From an uncultured Oscillospiraceae bacterium (lineage in GTDB: Bacteria; Bacillota; Clostridia; Oscillospirales; Oscillospiraceae): a DNA stretch of 48,861 bases. Of the stretch, positions 47,616-48,861 are shown piece by piece; the first letter of the stretch is position 1; each line of letters opens with the position of its first letter. The stretch spans positions 1-48,861 of the forward strand of contig CAKUOS010000008.1 in NCBI GenBank assembly GCA_934670025.1, in the 5' to 3' direction. The notes below the pieces were generated by a model. It was not told where the DNA came from. It made no database searches and saw only the letters and a program-made list of their open reading frames with translations. Position numbers and translations under genes: made by a program.

Positions 47616-48656
47616 ATGCGAGACATGATATATTTCCCCGGCTTTGAGGTACGGAACGAAAGCTGGCTGAAGTTTGCGCTGCTCTATTTTGACACGCTTC
47701 GCCCGATTTTCCCGGACACCTGGCATTCCCGCGCCATACCTTTGGGCGACGCATCCCGAACCGTCATAGGCGAAACGGACCTCATCCGACCGTACCACGC
47801 TTCTCCCGAAGAGGGCCACCGCGCTGCGATCCTTGCGTGCGGGGAATTTGAAAAAATCCTGTCGCACCCGCAGCTCTACCGGCCATACTTCCGCGGCGCT
47901 TCGCACGGCGGAAGCATTGAACACTGGCGCGAGCCGGCTTTTCAGAATTCCACGCTCTTCGAGGGAAAATACTCGCCCGAATTTTTTAAATTCTGCATAG
48001 AGCAGCGCATCGCAACGCCCTGCGAGGTGGGCATCCATATCTCCAGCGACCTGACTTTTGTCTACATGAGCCTTCTGGCCAACGTGATCTCCCGGCAGAA
48101 CAACTATGAAATGATCACAGATGCCGCAAAATACTCCCACTATCTGAACGATCGGGAGCTTGCGCTCTGCAAAACAAGCAATCTTGTGTTCGAGACTGCG
48201 AAAAGCAGCATCGAGCTTGCGCTGCCCGCCGATTTGCGGAGTATCCCGCTGGAGCGGTTCGTGCAGCTGCGAAAGGACAAATCCTTTTCCGCCGCGAGGC
48301 GCGCCTACCTGGCACAGATCGAGAAAATGGTCGCGCGGCAGGAGCAGGGCGACTATTCCGACTTTGAAGAGCTTGTGTCCTGCAAAAGAGAATTCAGGAA
48401 AATCTGTGAGCAGCTTTTCGAACTGTCAGCAGCAGCTGTCATCAGCGGCTACAGCCTTTGCGCACTTGCTCAAGGATCTCAGGAGCATCTTCCGTTGGCA
48501 GCCGCCTCCGCCGTTGCAGATCTGTTCACGGGAAAAAGGCTATATTGGGAGCTTCCGCAGCATATAAAAGACTTTCAGGAAAAACGACTGGCGCGGCGGT
48601 TCGTCGCGCAGCTCAGGACGCTCCATCGACCGCCCCCCAAAAACCGTCCTGAATAA
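47616..48656 (+). CDS. DUF6236 family protein
   Basis: A 346-residue soluble protein. The start MIYFPGFEVRNESWLKFALLYFDTLRPIFPD follows the DUF6236 opening (a YFPY...NWL...LLYWD...I.P pattern). The rest is mainly helical, with a central HISSDLTFVYMSLLANVIS and a C-terminal basic helix. The molecular role is not known; members tend to lie in accessory regions. ATG 47616 follows gaggaggg. The gene is visibly more A/T-rich than most of the window, and its codon choice differs, in keeping with transfer. It lies behind two terminators, so it probably uses a promoter in 47490-47600. Confidence 0.72.
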   Translation: MRDMIYFPGFEVRNESWLKFALLYFDTLRPIFPDTWHSRAIPLGDASRTVIGETDLIRPYHASPEEGHRAAILACGEFEKILSHPQLYRPYFRGASHGGSIEHWREPAFQNSTLFEGKYSPEFFKFCIEQRIATPCEVGIHISSDLTFVYMSLLANVISRQNNYEMITDAAKYSHYLNDRELALCKTSNLVFETAKSSIELALPADLRSIPLERFVQLRKDKSFSAARRAYLAQIEKMVARQEQGDYSDFEELVSCKREFRKICEQLFELSAAAVISGYSLCALAQGSQEHLPLAAASAVADLFTGKRLYWELPQHIKDFQEKRLARRFVAQLRTLHRPPPKNRPE

Positions 48657-48710
48657 GCCGCTTTCATATCGGGCGCGAAGGGTTACAATTTTGCGAGGAG
48701 CCGCAGCAAA

Positions 48711-48861
48711 ATGCGTGAGACACGTCCTTTCATGATGGTCTGGAACGCAGACCATGCCTCTGCCAAAAAGAAAAGACACGCAAGGCCGGGTGGTCGTAAA
48801 ACAGTAAAATCAAAAAATGGTGAAAACCTTGTGTTTTCAAGGGGCGGCGTGACTTTGGTCA
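48711..48861 (+). CDS. Partial ORF running off the window, unknown
   Basis: ATG 48711 is about 10 bases after a gaggag site and the frame is open for 50 codons to the window end. The visible start (MRETRPFMMVWNADHAS) is followed by a basic stretch (AKKKRHARPGGRK). It lies 54 bases after the DUF6236 stop in the same frame and may belong to the same unit. Nothing can be said about function. Confidence 0.42.
   Translation, partial: MRETRPFMMVWNADHASAKKKRHARPGGRKTVKSKNGENLVFSRGGVTLV

Noticed and set aside
1..48861. CRISPR array, tRNA or rRNA genes, integrase or intact transposase
   Set aside because: No regularly spaced direct repeats, no tRNA-like cloverleaf ends, and no recombinase motifs were found on either strand by reading.

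Overview
The window is about 49 kb of GC-rich (roughly 60 percent) chromosomal DNA from a low-copy, mostly ordinary gene set of a Firmicute. S-layer-homology proteins, lipoproteins with LAAC/LTAC lipoboxes, Shine-Dalgarno led genes, consensus sigma-A promoters with 17-base spacers, a yjdF leader, a TagO-type wall-polymer gene, a TM1266-type hydrogenase regulator and an IolB/RbsABC-type sugar locus all fit an anaerobic Clostridia member. The palindromic intergenic repeats and base composition suggest the Oscillospiraceae/Ruminococcaceae; that placement is inference. No rRNA, tRNA, CRISPR array or intact transposase gene was seen.

Layout. 1-1752: end of a peptide-importer ATPase with an unusual coiled-coil insertion, and a small membrane protein. 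1778-3557 (minus): M29 aminopeptidase, a small protein and an ArsR/DUF2087 regulator in one overlapping operon. 3748-6094: AraC/GyrI-like regulator with a two-gene ABC-2 exporter. 6108-8915: a kinase-fold protein cut off before its catalytic loop, a 2-hydroxyacid dehydrogenase, a Lar-like zinc-ribbon protein, and yjdF behind its structured leader. 9422-12110: larE-larB-larC, the pathway for the nickel-pincer cofactor of lactate racemase, without larA. 12430-15167: an NCS2 nucleobase permease whose predicted mRNA starts with a compact three-way-junction element, then a DUF554 protein. 15280-22724 (minus): a 1634-residue S-layer adhesin, an ArsC-like protein and an S-layer-anchored lysozyme; between them lies a compact sense/antisense locus encoding a 27-residue peptide. 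23517-26141: divergent gltX and trpS. 26488-28711: TagO/WecA and UDP-GlcNAc 2-epimerase. 28746-33007: small proteins, a phosphodiesterase, coaX and a lysophospholipase-like hydrolase. 33170-35936 (minus): TM1266-type regulator with an NMT1/SsuABC-like transporter. 36247-44965 (minus): a LacI-controlled sugar locus (IolB-like isomerase, RbsABC-type importer, ManA-like isomerase, class II aldolase, PfkB kinase). 45239-47020: hydrolase, membrane protein, lipoprotein. 47105-48861: a cobalamin riboswitch with no B12 gene behind it, followed by a DUF6236 protein and a partial gene.

How they work together. The lar genes make one cofactor. TagO and the epimerase make the first lipid-linked sugar and the ManNAc donor of wall polymers. 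The LacI locus looks like import, isomerisation, phosphorylation and aldol cleavage of one unusual (possibly deoxy) sugar, with LacI-type operators at two of its promoters.

The most interesting unexplained signals are the 20567-20869 locus, which has the anatomy of a type I toxin-antitoxin module; the three-way junction at 13929-14203; and a family of intergenic hairpins (12224, 22986, 23351, 23412) whose stems show compensatory base changes between copies.
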